A stretch of DNA of 64,000 nt from Rapana venosa. Taxonomy: Eukaryota; Mollusca; Gastropoda; Neogastropoda; Muricidae. This document shows, piece after piece, positions 1 to 11,302 of the stretch. Each line of letters begins with the position of its first letter. The stretch's first letter is position 1. The notes beneath the pieces are model-generated. The model was not told the origin of the DNA. It made no database searches and saw only the letters and a program-made list of their open reading frames with translations. The DNA lies in contig CM054165.1 in NCBI GenBank assembly GCA_028751875.1, positions 23,503,170 to 23,567,169 of the forward strand, in the 5' to 3' direction. Made by a program: the position numbers and the translations under genes.

Positions 1-355
1 ACACTTCCCCAAGCTATAGAAGAAGTGAAGGAATCGGGCCCTATCTTCCACCAGGAAATTCTAGAAAAAAACACAAAGACTCAAGAGGCTTCCACACCCA
101 AACACGGCAGCTAGAAACAACTTCAACCGGGGATACAGAAGACAACCAGGGACAAAGCAGAATAATCATATGCAACAATATTCTATGCAAGAAGAGACAA
201 GGCCATGGAATAGTGTGAATGCACCAAGGCACCCCTTTTCCATCAAGCAAAAAATGATTCTGAAGGTGGGGAAGAACACCTTGGTTCCACTCTGATGCAA
301 GCCAACTATGGGAGGGAGACTGGAGATTAGAAGACAGGGAGGATCATCATAGAGA

Positions 356-1297
356 ATGGACAGACATGCCAGAGAAAGACATTCCTTTGTTCCAATAGTG
401 CCAGGCACTCGCTCATACAGTAAGGTGATGAAACAGCCAGCACCACCAAGACGCAGAGCATCTGCAGAGAAGAGGATCATCTGGAGGAAGGAGAACTACA
501 CCAACTCAAACACTTCAAAGCATGCTGTCCCAGAAATAACAAGGGAGACCCACAGACGTGTCAGAGATGAGCAGATCCCTGAGAGACCACACGTGTCATC
601 CCATGGGAAAGAAGACCTTGTTGGTAGAGATCAAAGTGCACAAACTGTGAATACCGCTCAGATGAGGGAGACTGTTCTGCAATCTGACTCTGCTGACCAG
701 GCTGAAAAAGATAAAAGTGAAGTGTTCCAAGGTGTGATGACAGACAGAAGTGACAGTAACACCAGTTTATTAGTGGAAAGTGACATGACAAATGACAACA
801 GGGTGACTTTTCAGGTGATACAATTGATTTAGGACAGGAAAACATGAACTCAAAATGAAAATATACTGGGGTAAAACACTTAAGTCAGACATCTCTGATG
901 CAATGCACCAGCATACAGAACATTGCAGAGCTAACACCGATTAATGAGAAGCAGAGCAAGACCAAAAGACTCAGTGACAGAGGACATGGATAGACAGAAT
1001 GGGACATGTGAAAGACAACCAGACAAACAGAACAACAGTAAGACTGGAGACAAGACAGGACATGTGACTGGACAAAAGCGGAGCAGGTATCCAACAAGAG
1101 ACCTGCGTCCAAGAAGTGCTGCCCCCAGTACAAGACAGGGTAGCCTGACTGGTGGCAGACAGAACCAAAGATCCCACAGTCAGAGCAGCATTGTAGATTC
1201 CTTTAGCAAAGCCATGCCAGGGGACCGAACCAATGTCACTGATAGATCTCTGTGTTCCAAAACTCATGCTACTGAGCAGGCAGATACACTCAAATAG
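356..1297 (+). pseudogene. ORF1-like remnant of the LINE, in two open segments
   Basis: Open segments at 356-832 and 944-1297 encode basic, Ser/Thr/Gln-rich protein. The first holds a VPGTRSYSKVMK stretch, resembling VPG-Y motifs I associate with ORF1 proteins of invertebrate LINEs. The second is Arg/Lys-rich (RSRYPTRDLRPRSAAP), as expected of a nucleic-acid-binding protein. A stop at 832 separates them. No zinc knuckle is visible. The assignment rests mainly on position 5' of the endonuclease remnant. It could instead be an unrelated low-complexity gene remnant. Confidence 0.4.
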
Positions 1298-1469
1298 GGA
1301 CTCGGCCAGCCACAGCACCAAAGCAAGCAATTGGTGATTGCACAGAATTACATCACATGAAATTTAATGGTCAATCACAGGCAACAGAGTCAGAAGTCAT
1401 GCAGAGCATGTTGTACAAAGTGTAAATAAGTGCAAATAAATTTTGGGTACAAAGTGTAGATAAGTTGCA

Positions 1470-2290
1470 AGTAAAATTGCTTAATTACAATGTCAATGGT
1501 TTATTACAAAAATTAGAAAATGATGCTTTTGTTAATATCTACTTTCTTATGATTTCTTTGTCTGACAGAAACTTTTCATAGAGATGACTTTGATTCACCT
1601 TTTTTTCAGATTACATTTCTTTCACATCAAAGGCAAAGAAACTTTCTCAGCAGGGAAGATACTCGGGAGGGGTCTAGTAGGGTTTCGAAAGTCTTTTGCA
1701 GATTCTGTACAGCAAATTTCCCCTTTGAATATTGAAAACATGGGGGTTTTGAAATTAGATAAAGATCTGTTATGTACAGATAAAGATATTAGGGTTTATT
1801 AGTGCTTATGTACCTCCCAGTGACTCACCTTTTTGGAGATCACAGGAGGGCATTTTTGGCATTAAAATTTGATAGAAAAATGTCTAATGGATCTAAATGA
1901 AATGTATGATATTTTCATATTTTGTTAAAGGTGACATGAATGCAAGAACTGCTTCAGAAAACATGTGTTTTTTGGGGATTTTACTGATTTTGATCACATT
2001 ATCGGTAAAAAATCACTACTTTTCAAGAAAATCACATGACAGTCAAACCAACAATTTGGTACTCATTTGATTGACTTGTGCAATCTCTTTGAATGTGTTA
2101 TTTTAAATGGTCTGAACGAACATAGTTTGATGAAAGCTGTACCTTCATGCATCCTCTGGAGCAAGTACAGTGGATTATTTATAGTTTCTTGTGATTTGTT
2201 GTTATCCACAAATTTTATACACTAGCTGTTGAAAACTTAACAGATTCGGATCACTTACCTGTTGTCCTACAAGTAGAAAATAAGTATAAT
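1470..2290 (+). pseudogene. LINE endonuclease domain remnant
   Basis: The translation starts near 1480 with NYNVNGLLQKLE, an N-terminal motif of LINE APE endonucleases. It continues through GFRKSFADSVQQI (1680-1720), AYVPPSDSPFW (1803-1835) and GDMNART (about 1930). It ends with DSDHLPVVLQV at about 2245-2277, the conserved SDHLPV active-site motif. Frame changes and in-frame stops between the motifs show it is not functional. Confidence 0.75.
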
Positions 2291-2829
2291 GGTAATGTTA
2301 GTGTGAAGAAAACAAAACAAAATGCAAGCACATCTCATGAAAAAATGTTTTTGGGCAAAAAGGGACAAAGAAAATGATTTTCTTAAAATTTGTTGCAAAG
2401 CAGTGAAATCCAAACTAGAATGATAGAAGCAAGTAAAAATTTTAGATAGAAATGTTGAAAAGCTTTGGATGCATTTGTAGAATGTCTGAAAGACTCAAGC
2501 CAATGTAATGTTTAAAGTGATTTTTGCTAAGAAAAAGAGAGAGTCGTATGGTTGACAAGGAATTTTGCAGCTTAAAAAAAGAAAGTCGCAAAAAACAAAA
2601 TCTTTAGACAATCTCGTAGGGAAAAGATAGAAGTTATATTAGAAGCAAGGAAAAGGTATAGAATTTTTACGAAGACAAAGAAACAAGCATTCAGAAAATT
2701 ACAAACAGACAATCTAGTTAAAGAAAAGAAAGGATTCGCCTCAGTTCGGAAACATTTTAGAAACATGGGGTGTGGTGGTAAAAAAATAATTGATAATTTA
2801 AAATTAGCCTAGAGGACTGGTTCAATCAC

Positions 2830-3780
2830 TTTAAATCTTTATATCAAAACAATAATCAAACCCAAGCAGAGGGAAATAGTACTGACAATGATCTTCAGTA
2901 GAATTTGATCATGATCTAAATCAAACTATTCGTGAAGAAGAAGTTATTCGGGCTATTTCTAAACTTAAGAAGAGGAAAAGCCTGTGGCATAGATAATATT
3001 TCTGCTGAAAAGTTGAAAGTTGGTGGAAGAAACTGTTCTTGAGTTTTTAACAAAACGTTTAATAACATATTCAACCCAAAGGGAAATTTTTCCTCAACCC
3101 AAAGTCTAAAGCTATAATAATTCCAATCTACAAAAAGGCGACCCAGATAATGTTGATAACTATAGAGGTGTATCTTTATTAAGCATAATTTCTAAGTGTT
3201 ACACTTCTATACAAATACCAGATTATATCTTGGTTAGAAACTAATGATTTAATTTCAGATAAGCAAGCAGGATTTCGAAAAAGCATTCTACGGTTGACCA
3301 ATTTTTACTTTATATGCTTCAGTTCAGAAATGTTTGAGTAAAAAGGTAGAAAGTTGTATATAGCCTTTGTAGACTTTAAAAAAAGCTTTCGACTTCTGTA
3401 CAACATGATAAACTTCTAACGTGCTTATAAAAATCAAGGTGTAAAAGGGAAGTTTCTTGCTTCTCTCACAGCAGTGAAAAATTCACTATTATCGTGTGTT
3501 CGTTCAAAATCACAGCTTACGAGTTGTTTGAATGCCCAACCGGAGTAAGGCAGGGGTGTGTTTTGAGCCCAACTTTTTTTTCAATCTTATAAATCAGTTA
3601 GCTGATGACGTTAGGAAAGGGGCAAACATGGTGTTCAGATGCTGCCTAATATTGCAGATCTTCTTATTCTATTGTTTGCAGATGATGTAGCTTTGCTGTC
3701 CCAAATACTCCCAGAGGTCTTCAAAATCAATTAGATATTTACATATTGTTTGTGATAAAATGAAATTATATGTAAACAAT
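2830..3780 (+). pseudogene. LINE reverse-transcriptase domain remnant
   Basis: Reverse-transcriptase blocks are readable across several frames: DNYRGVSLLSIISK (3150-3195), GVRQGCVLSPTFF (3543-3582) and LLFADDVALLS (3667-3700). FADD is the catalytic box with the metal-binding aspartates. Frameshifts and stops separate the blocks. There is no uninterrupted reverse-transcriptase frame. Confidence 0.85.
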
Positions 3781-4079
3781 GATAAGACAAAAAATTATGG
3801 ATTTTAGGAAAGGAGGTTTTCTGGGTCGACATGAAAAATGGTTTTATAATGGCAAAGATTAGAAGTAGTGAACAGTTACTCTTAAATTTTGGATTTAATT
3901 TCACCACTAAGATTAGTGCTAAAAGGGGGTACTGATCATTTAGAATTAAAGGAAAAAAGCTGTTATGCAAATTTCATAGAGTGTTCCACAAATACAAGGA
4001 AATGAAACCCCAAGTGTATTTTTTAAAATTTTTTGACATAAAAATCCAACCAATTTGTTATATGCATCTGAGGGTGGGG

Positions 4080-4900
4080 CATAAGTAACTAGACCATATT
4101 GAGAAAGTACATTTAACAGCTTTTAAAAGATTCTTAGGTGTTCCATGAGGACACCAAACAAGAAGGTTTAATGGAGATTTAGGGAGATTCCCCTTAAATC
4201 AATTCATAAGTTGCAATGTATAAGATACTGGCTAAAATTAGTTTAAATGGATAATGATAAAACTACCCCACAGAGCATATATTATGTATTTGAATTGGAC
4301 AGGTGTGGTAAAAGTTGTTGGTTACAAATGTGAGAGGATCGTGCGAGACTGGTTATGGCATTGTTGGGTTTCAGCAAGGAGTGGGAGATACTAAAACATT
4401 TTTTGAGGCATTTAAACAAGACTAGTTGACTGGGTTTTTCCAGGAATGGAAAAGGAGCTAAAGAGAAAGAGAAAGATATCAGATATATATTCATAAAAAC
4501 AGTGTTTGAAAGAGAAAAATAATGTAAATGAATGGACATTATTTCTTCCGTGTTGCTGTTACCCAGCTAAGATTTGGTGTACTTCCAATAAATAAATATA
4601 CATAGATATAAGTTAATCTGTCCAGGAAGAAATTTGGGTTTTTTTTGTGATAATCAAGTGAGAATGAACATCACCTCTTGTTTAACTGCTGCCTTTACAC
4701 AGACCTTAGAGAGAAAATTCTTAGAGAATCATCAGAGCTATCTTTTTTTGTTTTGCTTAGGTTTACAAATGTTAATCACAGGCACAATGTATCTAGATAT
4801 TTTTTCATCAGTCAATAGAAGGAAGATAAAAACTTGGCTTATAATGATAGGCAGCTTAAACTTGTCTTTTGGCATTTGGTAAATCATATTTAATTGATAG
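4080..4900 (+). pseudogene. LINE C-terminal region remnant
   Basis: Broken reading frames after the reverse transcriptase resemble the C-terminal end of LINE ORF2 proteins: IRYWLKL near 4220, then a segment like R-FGVLPINIHRYKL-CPGR near 4565-4625, followed by a degenerate CxxC-like element and a Leu-rich stretch to 4880. Recognition is by pattern only. Confidence 0.5.
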
Positions 4901-4994
4901 AAAAATGGAAATTGTAACTGTGTTGTACTAATTGACCCTATACTTGTTCTGATTTTCTTGTGTGAAAATGCGTAACATTTTTATTTCTTTTTTA

Positions 4995-5965
4995 TTATCT
5001 TTTCTTTTTAAAAAATGTTGGAAGGGAACAAATCATATCCATGATACAGTTTACCTGATATTCCCCTCCCCCTTTCCCCTTCCTTCATTCTCTATAAACA
5101 CTTGGTAATGAAATTTTGTGTGACGTATCTTTTGTGAGTTAAAACATAGTTGGGTTATATTACGATAACAATGATGATATCATGTTGTTATTGCTCAGTA
5201 TAAGGATGTTGTTTAAAAAAAAAGGTGTAGAGTATCCAACCCATTTATGAAATAAAGCTTGAAACAGTGTTTTGAGGAGAAGATGATGTCCATTTTAAAC
5301 GGACTAAACTCTCAAGTTTTAGATGATTTAAAATCATTATGAATGTAGTGAATAAACATCATAAATATTAAATAAACTGTCCCACATGAGAAGACTTAGA
5401 AATGTGAGTAAAAATGAGTGTAAAATTATGATTGACAGAAATATGTTTGAAACGTTTCCTATGTTTATTTTTATGCCATTATTTTTTTACTTTTAAAAAG
5501 TGTTGGAAGGGAAGCAAGATCAAATCCATGATGCAGTGTACCCGATAGTTTTCTCCCCTTCCCATTCCTGTCATTCTCTATAAACACTTGGGAATGAAGA
5601 TTTTTTGTGATGTGTCTTTTATGAGTTAAACATAGTTGGGTTACAATTACATAACAATGTGATACAATTGTATTGCTCAGTATAAAGATGTTGTTTAAAA
5701 AAAGGTATAGAGTATCCACCTAGTTTATGGGAGTATAAAACTTGTAACGTTGTTTTGAGGGAAAGAAAGATGTGTCATATGAAACGGGGACTTAACCCTC
5801 ATAGTTTATGATGATTTGAAGTCTTTATGAATGTGGTGAATAGCATCATGAATATTAAGATAAACTGTCCCACATGGGGAAAATAGAAATGTGAGTATAA
5901 ATGAGAGTAAATTTATGATTGACAGTAATATGTTTGAAATGTTTCCTATGTTTTTTTTCATGCCC
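4995..5965 (+). repeat. Two tandem copies of a ~488-bp unit in the LINE 3' UTR
   Basis: Sequence from about 4995 to 5480 repeats at about 5485 to 5965 with roughly 10-15% differences by eye. Both copies include TTGGAAGGGAA, CATTCTCTATAAACACTTGG and ACATAGTTGGGTTA. Both end with a run resembling TTTGAAACGTTTCCTATGTT before TTTTTATGCC. The second copy runs into a C tract at 5971. Confidence 0.85.
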
Positions 5966-5969
5966 TTTA

Positions 5970-6357
5970 CCCCCCCCCCCCCACCCCCCCCCCCCCCCCC
6001 TCATTTGTGATTGTGGCTAAGCCGATGTCATTAAACCCTTCAGAGTTCTCTCCTCTCTCTCTCTCTCTCTCTCCTTCTCATTTTCCTTTCCCTCATTCTC
6101 TCTCTTCTTCCACCTCTCTCATTCTCTCATTCTCTTCCTCATCTCTCTCCATCTCTCTCACACTCCTCAATCCCTCTCCTCTCCTCTCTTTTCTCTCTCT
6201 CTCCTCTCTCTTCCCCTTTCCTCTCTTCTCCTCACTCTCTCATTCTCTCATCTTTTTCACTCAATCCTCATTCTCTCTCCTCTCTCTGTGTCTCTCTCTT
6301 CTCCCTTACTTTAAAAAAACTCCCTGGGGATTGCTGGGGGGGGGGGGGGGGGGGGGC
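5970..6357. repeat. C tract, CT-rich microsatellite and G tract
   Basis: A nearly pure C run occupies 5970-6000, a degenerate TCTC/TTCC tract 6049-6312 and a G run 6337-6357. The open frame across the CT tract is a translation of repeats. Confidence 0.95.
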
Positions 6358-6359
6358 AT

Positions 6360-6890
6360 GCACTGACCCTTTGGTCGTGAAAGAAATTTTGGTGAACAGT
6401 ATTGGTGCAGTTACTTATTTCTAAATCAGTATTTCCCAGATGATTCAGACAGATTGTTTATTTATTCCCCTACCACAAGAGTAGTTTTTGTGTCGGATGA
6501 TTTTAATAATAACGGGGTTTGGTTTTTTAACCTCTTAAATTTTTATTTCGTTCAATTTTGTAGGTGATTCACAGCATTCTAAGCAGATAAGGCTGTCTGT
6601 AATGGCAAGGTGTTTAAACCAGCCAACATGCTAACCCCTCATTATACATGTACAAAGGCCAAGAAGACAATATAATTTAAAAATGATAGTGGAATTTATT
6701 TTATTTTAAATGTTATGAATATTATTATTAATAGTAAATGATTTTTTATTGACTCTTCGATTTGTTGTTATACAAGATTTAAACCAATAAAAATCATTGT
6801 ATTATTATTAAATTAAAAATGAGTAACAATATTTATAGAAAGTCATTGATTTCCCCTTTGGAATGACAGCCTGTCCAGTAAAATAGCATC
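6360..6890. other. AT-rich stretch, nothing recognised
   Basis: No exon-like coding bias, repeat family or RNA gene was recognised here. The stretch at 6680-6830 is strongly A/T-rich. Confidence 0.5.
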
Positions 6891-6892
6891 GC

Positions 6893-7218
6893 CACCGTCA
6901 TGAAATTTAAGAATCCCTCTTTTCTAAACACTCTCTGTTTCACCTTGTACCATTTCTTCCTGTCACCTCCTTCTTGTCTTTTCTCTGCCCTCTTGGTCCA
7001 TTCTCCTGCCTTTTCTCCAGAAAGACTTAACATCTAACTTCTTCTTTCTTCCCTGGCTATGCTAAAGATTCAATCCGATAACTTATAACGATTCTCTCCC
7101 AAGCCGAAGTCAGATGCGCTGGGCCTAACTTGTCAGGCACTTAGCGGCAGCACAATGCATTTTCGCTCATATGGCAGACAAGAATAGTTGCTGTCTTGAG
7201 CATTCGATGACAAAGAAG
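6893..7218 (+). mobile_element. SINE-like repeat, family 1
   Basis: Shares blocks with copies at 28559 and 50577: TCCCTCTTTTCT, CTTCCTGTCACCTCCTTCTT, CTTGGTCCATTCTCCTGCC, CTGGGCCTAACTTGTCAGGC, and an end resembling GTTGCTGTCTTGAGCATTCG before GATGACAAAGAAGAA. The GAA-rich 3' end looks like the tail. No tRNA, 5S or 7SL promoter is visible, so it may be the 3' end of a LINE. Confidence 0.75.
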
Positions 7219-7219
7219 A

Positions 7220-7515
7220 ATCAGTGAAAGGTAAAGGTGTCCCATAACCTATGTGGTTGTAGGCATCAGAGACCTCAACTTCTCTAGGGGCCAGCATATT
7301 GAGGGCGGTGTCCATCTCCTCTCCCTCGCTGCTTTATCTTCCCTGACCCTAAAGAGGCAGGTACCCATTTACAGCTGGGTGAACTGGGGAACTGTACTGA
7401 AACCAAGGTGTACAAAGGGTCACCCATCCAAGTGGTAACCACGCTCGATGCTGCTTAACCTCGGCTGGGGAGAAGCGAGTGCTCCGACCACAGAGCTATC
7501 CCACCCGTCCCCAGT
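7220..7515 (-). mobile_element. 5S-rRNA-derived SINE (SINE3 type), family 4
   Basis: On the minus strand, GGTTAAGCAGCATCGAGCG followed by GTGGTTACCACTTGGATGGG lies within about 7420-7472. This matches the internal control region of animal 5S rRNA (AAGCAGGGTCGGGC then TGGTTAGTACTTGGATGGGA). The body continues with CAGTTCACCCAGCTG, GTACCTGCCTCTTTAGGGTC and CTCTGACGCC-like blocks shared with copies at 9280, 36505 and 52670. The 5S-like region would be an internal pol III promoter. Confidence 0.85.
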
Positions 7516-7547
7516 GGTGTTGAGCAGATGGATGTTGTGCAACTTCC

Positions 7548-8275
7548 AAGCTCGTCACATCTCTCATTCTTTCACGTTTAGACTACTGTAATGCTCTTTT
7601 GGCTGGCCTACCAGCATCATCCCTCCACTCTCTTCAACGTGTACAAAACTCTGCAGCTCGACTGGTCCTAAGAAAGAAAAAATCTGAACACATCACTCCT
7701 CTTCTGCAATCTCTTCACTGGCTGCCTGTTTCACAATGACTGAAGTATAAGATCAATACCCTCTGTTTCAAATGTCTTCACAAATCTGCACCCTCTTATC
7801 TCTGTAACTGTCTTCACCTGTATACTCCATCCCATTCCCTTTATTCAGCCGCAGATACTTTGTGCTTCCGAACACCCAGATTCAAACAAACCACTGTTGG
7901 CCGTCGCTCTTTCTCTATTTCTGGTCCATCCACCTGGAATGACCTCCCTCTTTCACTTCGCCAAAAGCCTTCATTTGACACCTTCAAATCCAGCCTCAAA
8001 ACACACTTATTTCCTACCTGAGACTTTCCCTCATATCTGTCCCTAATTTTCAACAGCATCCTTCACCTCCTAAGTGTGTCCGGAGTCTCTGTGTGTGTGT
8101 GTGTGTGCGTACATGCGTGCGCGTGCATGGATTTGAAATATGTTGTTCATTATGTTTAAGGAGAGTTTCATGCGTGTAAATGATTTGAGTGCAAGCGCTT
8201 CGATTTGTTTGTTTTTACAAGATTCAGCGTTATATAAATTCCACATATCATTATTATTATTATTATTATTATGAT
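7548..8275 (+). mobile_element. 5'-truncated L2/CR1-like LINE 3' end, family 3
   Basis: The reading frame near 7550-8015 gives [18 protein letters not shown], then HWLPV, LCFKCLHKSAPSYL, SISGPSTWNDLPLSLRQKP and SFDTFKSSLKTHLF. These are the usual C-terminal motifs of CR1/L2-clade reverse transcriptases. One stop interrupts after HWLPVSQ. A TG tract, the conserved tail CAGCGTTATATAAATTCC and an ATT microsatellite complete the 3' end. It ends about 20 bases before the acceptor of the next ABC-transporter exon. Confidence 0.85.
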
Positions 8276-8296
8276 GATGTTGTGATGCTGCTGCAG

Positions 8297-8447
8297 TGCT
8301 TCCTGATGATCGTGGGCATCGTGTTGGTGGTGGGCATCATCAACCCCTGGGTCTTCATCCCCACCGCCCCCCTCATCCTCCTCTTCTTCTACATCCGCCA
8401 CTACTACCTCTCCACATCCCGCAGCATCAAGCGCCTGGAGGGAACTT
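8297..8447 (+). CDS. ABCC4: ABCC4-like exon: membrane helix in TMD2
   Basis: The first ABC-transporter exon in the window, 151 bp. The acceptor CTGCTGCAG|TGC and donor ACTT|GTGAGT are strong. The translation begins CFLMIVGIVLVVGIINPWVF, a hydrophobic membrane segment. It ends IRHYYLSTSRSIKRLEGT, matching the cytosolic loop of ABCC4 membrane domain 2 (RRYFLETSRDVKRLEST in the human protein). Entry phase 0, exit phase 1. The acceptor follows the ATT tail of a LINE fragment by about 20 bases, and a TG microsatellite starts about 30 bases after the donor. Earlier exons are not in the window. Confidence 0.88.
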
Positions 8448-8476
8448 GTGAGTCGGGGGCTCGGGCCCTATCTTTC

Positions 8477-8479
<3 letters not shown>

Positions 8480-8529
<50 letters not shown>

Positions 8530-8725
8530 GGGGCGGCGAGTGTAGTGGTGTGTGTGTGTGTAGGGGGGTGTAGGTGTGTGTGTAGGTGCATGTGGGTGTG
8601 TAGGGTGTGTGTAGGGGTGTGTGTATGTGCGTGTGTGTGTAGGTGTAGGGGTGTGTGGTGTGTTGGTGTGTGTGTAGGTGTGTGTGTAGGTGCGTGCGTG
8701 TGTGTGTGTGTAGGTGTGTGTGTGT
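8480..8725 (+). repeat. TG/TAGG microsatellite
   Basis: Long TG runs with GTAGGTG interruptions fill the start of the intron. The long cysteine/valine-rich open frames here are repeat translations. Confidence 0.95.
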
Positions 8726-8726
8726 T

Positions 8727-9082
8727 TTATTTTTTATTTTATATTTTATTTTATATCGAGGATAATGGAATAAGCACTCGTGTGCTTTTTTACATCCAGT
8801 GTCCGTGTGTATGCGGATTTGTGAATTCTGTCATCTGTTCCCATCAGCACACAATGGCCTACTCTTACAAAAAAGCAGAACAGGATTTAACGTGTGCGCA
8901 AGATGTTCTGCGTACGTTGGCACACGGGACCTCGGTTTATAGTCTCATCCGAAGGACTTTTGGGGAAGAGTGGAGTCTGCGCTGACATTAACTCCAGGGC
9001 AAAATATCCCCTTGAACGGGAATCGAACCCGGGTCGTCAGATTGCCAGCGCAATGTTCTAACCACTAGGCTATCCCGTCCCC
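8727..9082 (-). mobile_element. tRNA-derived SINE, family 2, near full length
   Basis: On the minus strand the head reads GGGATAGCCTAGTGGTTAGA (A box), then GGGTTCGATTCCCGTTC (B box) at about 9020-9082. It continues through the core GATGAGACTATAAACCGAGG and ends with AAGCACACGAGTGCTTATTC before ATTATCCTCGATATAAAATA and an A/T tail. Internal A and B boxes mark a tRNA-derived pol III promoter. Confidence 0.9.
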
Positions 9083-9112
9083 ATCTACATCTCTGTGCGT
9101 GTATGTGTGTGT

Positions 9113-9282
9113 AAGGAGTTCATACTGTATGCAGGAGGTCTGCCCGCTGGCCTCAGCCAGCACATGCTGACTTCAGAGCATTCTTTGTACAGGATGCATG
9201 CTGGGTATGTTAAGTGTTTGCTTCACCCACTAAGTTCCAATATGGATTACACGATCTTTAACGTGCATATTCAGTCCTCAGT
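9113..9282 (-). mobile_element. Family 5 SINE fragment (tail part)
   Basis: Shares GGAGGTCTGCCCGCTGGCCT, AGGATGCATGCTGGGTATGT and ACACGATCTTTAACGTGCAT with the fuller copies at 45715 and 62555. The tRNA-like head is missing. Strand is given relative to the head of complete copies. Confidence 0.75.
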
Positions 9283-9547
9283 GGTCAGAGTACTCACTTT
9301 ACCCAAACTAATGTTAAGCAGCGTTGAGCATAGTTGTCTCTTGGATGGGTGACTTGTTTGTGCGCCTTGGCTTCAGTACAGTCCCCCAGTTCACCCAGCT
9401 GTAATTGGGTACTTACCCTCTTTAGGAACAGGGAAGGTAAAGTTGCGAGGGAGAGGAGATGGGCGCCACCCTCAGTAAAAGAAAAGCTGAAGGTCTCTGA
9501 CATCTCGCTGTTCAAGGACTAGTATAGGTTATGGGAACACTTTTACC
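9280..9547 (+). mobile_element. 5S-rRNA-derived SINE, family 4
   Basis: GTTAAGCAGCGTTGAGCATA then TTGGATGGGTGACTTG at 9312-9358 match the 5S rRNA internal promoter region. The body blocks CCCAGTTCACCCAGCTG and CTCTTTAGGAACAGG follow. The end TAGGTTATGGGAACACTTTT is shared with the copy at 52670. Confidence 0.85.
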
Positions 9548-9554
9548 TTTACCA

Positions 9555-9975
9555 GTTTTTTGCGCCTGTCTAGAAAGCGAAAAGTCCGCGTCGGAAGTGT
9601 GCGGTGGTTCAAATCCCGTTCGGGCCCAAAACTTGTCCCCTATCCATTAGATCACGAGTGGTGGTCTGGGCGCTAGTCTTTCGGATGAGACGATAAACCC
9701 AGGTCCCGTGTGTTACACAAAATTATTCAGCGTACGTAAAAGAACCCACGGCAACAAGAGAGTTGTCCCTGGCAAAATTCTGTAGTAAAAAGCCACTCTG
9801 ATGACAGGGAAACAAATGCAGTTGCAGACAACAACAGCAACAAACAACAAAAAGAGTGGCGCTGCTCTTGTGGCGGACAACACGCTCTCTCCCCGGGGAG
9901 AGAGAGAGAGCAGCCCCGAATTTCACGCAGAGAAATCTGCCGCGACTTAACAGTGGTGTAAAAAAAAACAACCAC
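9555..9975 (+). mobile_element. tRNA-derived SINE, family 6
   Basis: The head has GCCTGTCTAGAAAGCG and the B-box-like GTGGTTCAAATCCCGTTC (9604-9624). It is followed by TCGGATGAGACGATAAACCC, GTAAAAGAACCCACGGCAAC, AGAGTTGTCCCTGGCAAAAT, TGGCGCTGCTCTTGTGGC and TTTCACGCAGAGAAATCTGC, ending in an A tail. The A-box region is worn compared with the copy at 20068. Confidence 0.85.
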
Positions 9976-10074
9976 ACACACCAAAAACCCCCAACCCCAA
10001 ACAAACAAAAAACAACAAAATAAAAATAAAAACCCGTTACCTGGATGCCCGCGGACAGGCATGTGGATGGATAG

Positions 10075-10350
10075 CTCTGCAACCTTGCATTTGAACCGCG
10101 CAAATGTCTGCCGAGGACAGAGATGGATGGAGGAGGCTTACCACGACATCGTCTTTCATGTCTCCTCCCACGACCGCCAAGGATGAGACTATAAACCGAG
10201 GCCCCCCATGGCTGCTCAAAACAGGAAAAACCCGACTCTTTAGTTTGCCGCTGGCACTTTCGCTCCGTAACCTAAACACCATCTGGCTGCTATCTAGGCA
10301 CCGCGCGGTCAGGGGTCCAAGTCCAGCGTCTCGCGGTGCCAGCACACTTT
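10075..10350 (+). mobile_element. Composite SINE-like element carrying the shared core
   Basis: The core AAGGATGAGACTATAAACCG (10177-10200) is the one in families 2 and 6. The sequences on each side match neither family. The left side has GATAGCTCTGCAACC and GCATTTGAACCGCGC, a possible degraded A/B-box pair. It may be a further SINE family or a recombined copy. Confidence 0.4.
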
Positions 10351-10585
10351 CCTTCTTTGCTGTCTATTAGCGACTGGGCGAATTTTTATTTGAAAGGCTT
10401 ATTTATCATTCGCTGCTGGATGTCCTACTTGTTTTGTACAGTACTCATACTTTAGTGAACAAAACTTTAATACCTGCTTTACTTGTTTGTGGTGACGGTT
10501 GTACAGCTAATTAGGTTAACTAATTTTAAACATTTTTTTTACAAACACGGTGTTTCCCAAGAAACGTAGGGCTGAGTGTTTGTGT
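10350..10585. other. No feature recognised
   Basis: Intron sequence without recognised coding or repeat structure. Confidence 0.4.
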
Positions 10586-10586
10586 G

Positions 10587-10587
<1 letters not shown>

Positions 10588-10684
<97 letters not shown>

Positions 10685-10810
10685 GTGTGTGTGTGTGTAA
10701 GTAAGTAAGTAAGTCTTCAGACAACCCTAAAATAGGAGACTGCATAAGAGAGAGAGAGAGAGGGGGGGGGGGAGGAGAGAGAGAGAGGGGGGGAGAGATC
10801 TACTTTGTGT
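10588..10810. repeat. CT microsatellite, then GA/G-rich tract
   Basis: An uninterrupted CT run of about 88 bases (10590-10678) is followed by TG, four GTAA units near 10700, and purine-rich GAGAGG/GGGG sequence to 10800. Confidence 0.95.
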
Positions 10811-11300
10811 GAGTGTGTGTGTGTGTGTGTGCGCGTCCCTGCATGCATGCGTGTGCATGTGTGTGTGTGTGTGTTATTGTGTGTGTGTGCGGGGATGTGA
10901 GTGTGCGTGCGTGCGTGGGCGCACGCGTGTGCGTTTGCGCGTGGTGTGTGTTCGTGCACACGTGTGTGCGTGCGTGTATGCGTATGTGCCCATGTATGCA
11001 TGTGTGAACGTTGTGTGTGTGTGTGTTTGTGTGATCGGCCACAGCACCTACATGTGCCAGGTGCTTCCTGGCTGTGTGTCAGTTTCAAGCTGTTAGTTTT
11101 CTCAAGCACATGTGTGCCGTGCGCATCTTCTTGTAGTTACATGTGTGTGGTGTGCACACGCGCGCGTGTATGAGTGTGCGTGCGCGCGTATGTGTGAGTA
11201 TAGGGTATGCGTATATGTATTTATGCCATTTTGTGTGTGTGTATGTTTGTCTGCTTGTGTGTGTATGTGTGTGTGTGCACGTGCGCTCATGTGTGTGTGT
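10805..11300 (+). repeat. Degenerate TG/CGTG microsatellite
   Basis: About 500 bases of TG with GC, GCA and GTAT interruptions. Cysteine/valine frames on plus and threonine/histidine frames on minus are repeat translations. Confidence 0.95.
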
Positions 11301-11302
11301 GT

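Larger units (their letters stand above)
350..4900 (+). mobile_element. Degenerate APE-type non-LTR retrotransposon (LINE)
   Basis: Remnants occur in the order of an autonomous LINE: an ORF1-like part, an apurinic-type endonuclease, a reverse transcriptase and a Cys/His-poor C-terminal part. Many frameshifts and stops break the reading frame, so it is a dead copy. The region before 350 may be its 5' end but shows no certain feature. The clade is not assigned; the endonuclease type excludes R2-like elements. Confidence 0.8.

Noticed and set aside
7420..7515. Possible 5S rRNA gene
   Set aside because: Only the internal control region matches; the flanks belong to the repeated SINE body.
8985..9085. 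Possible tRNA gene with A and B boxes
   Set aside because: The cloverleaf is incomplete and the sequence continues into a SINE body repeated elsewhere.
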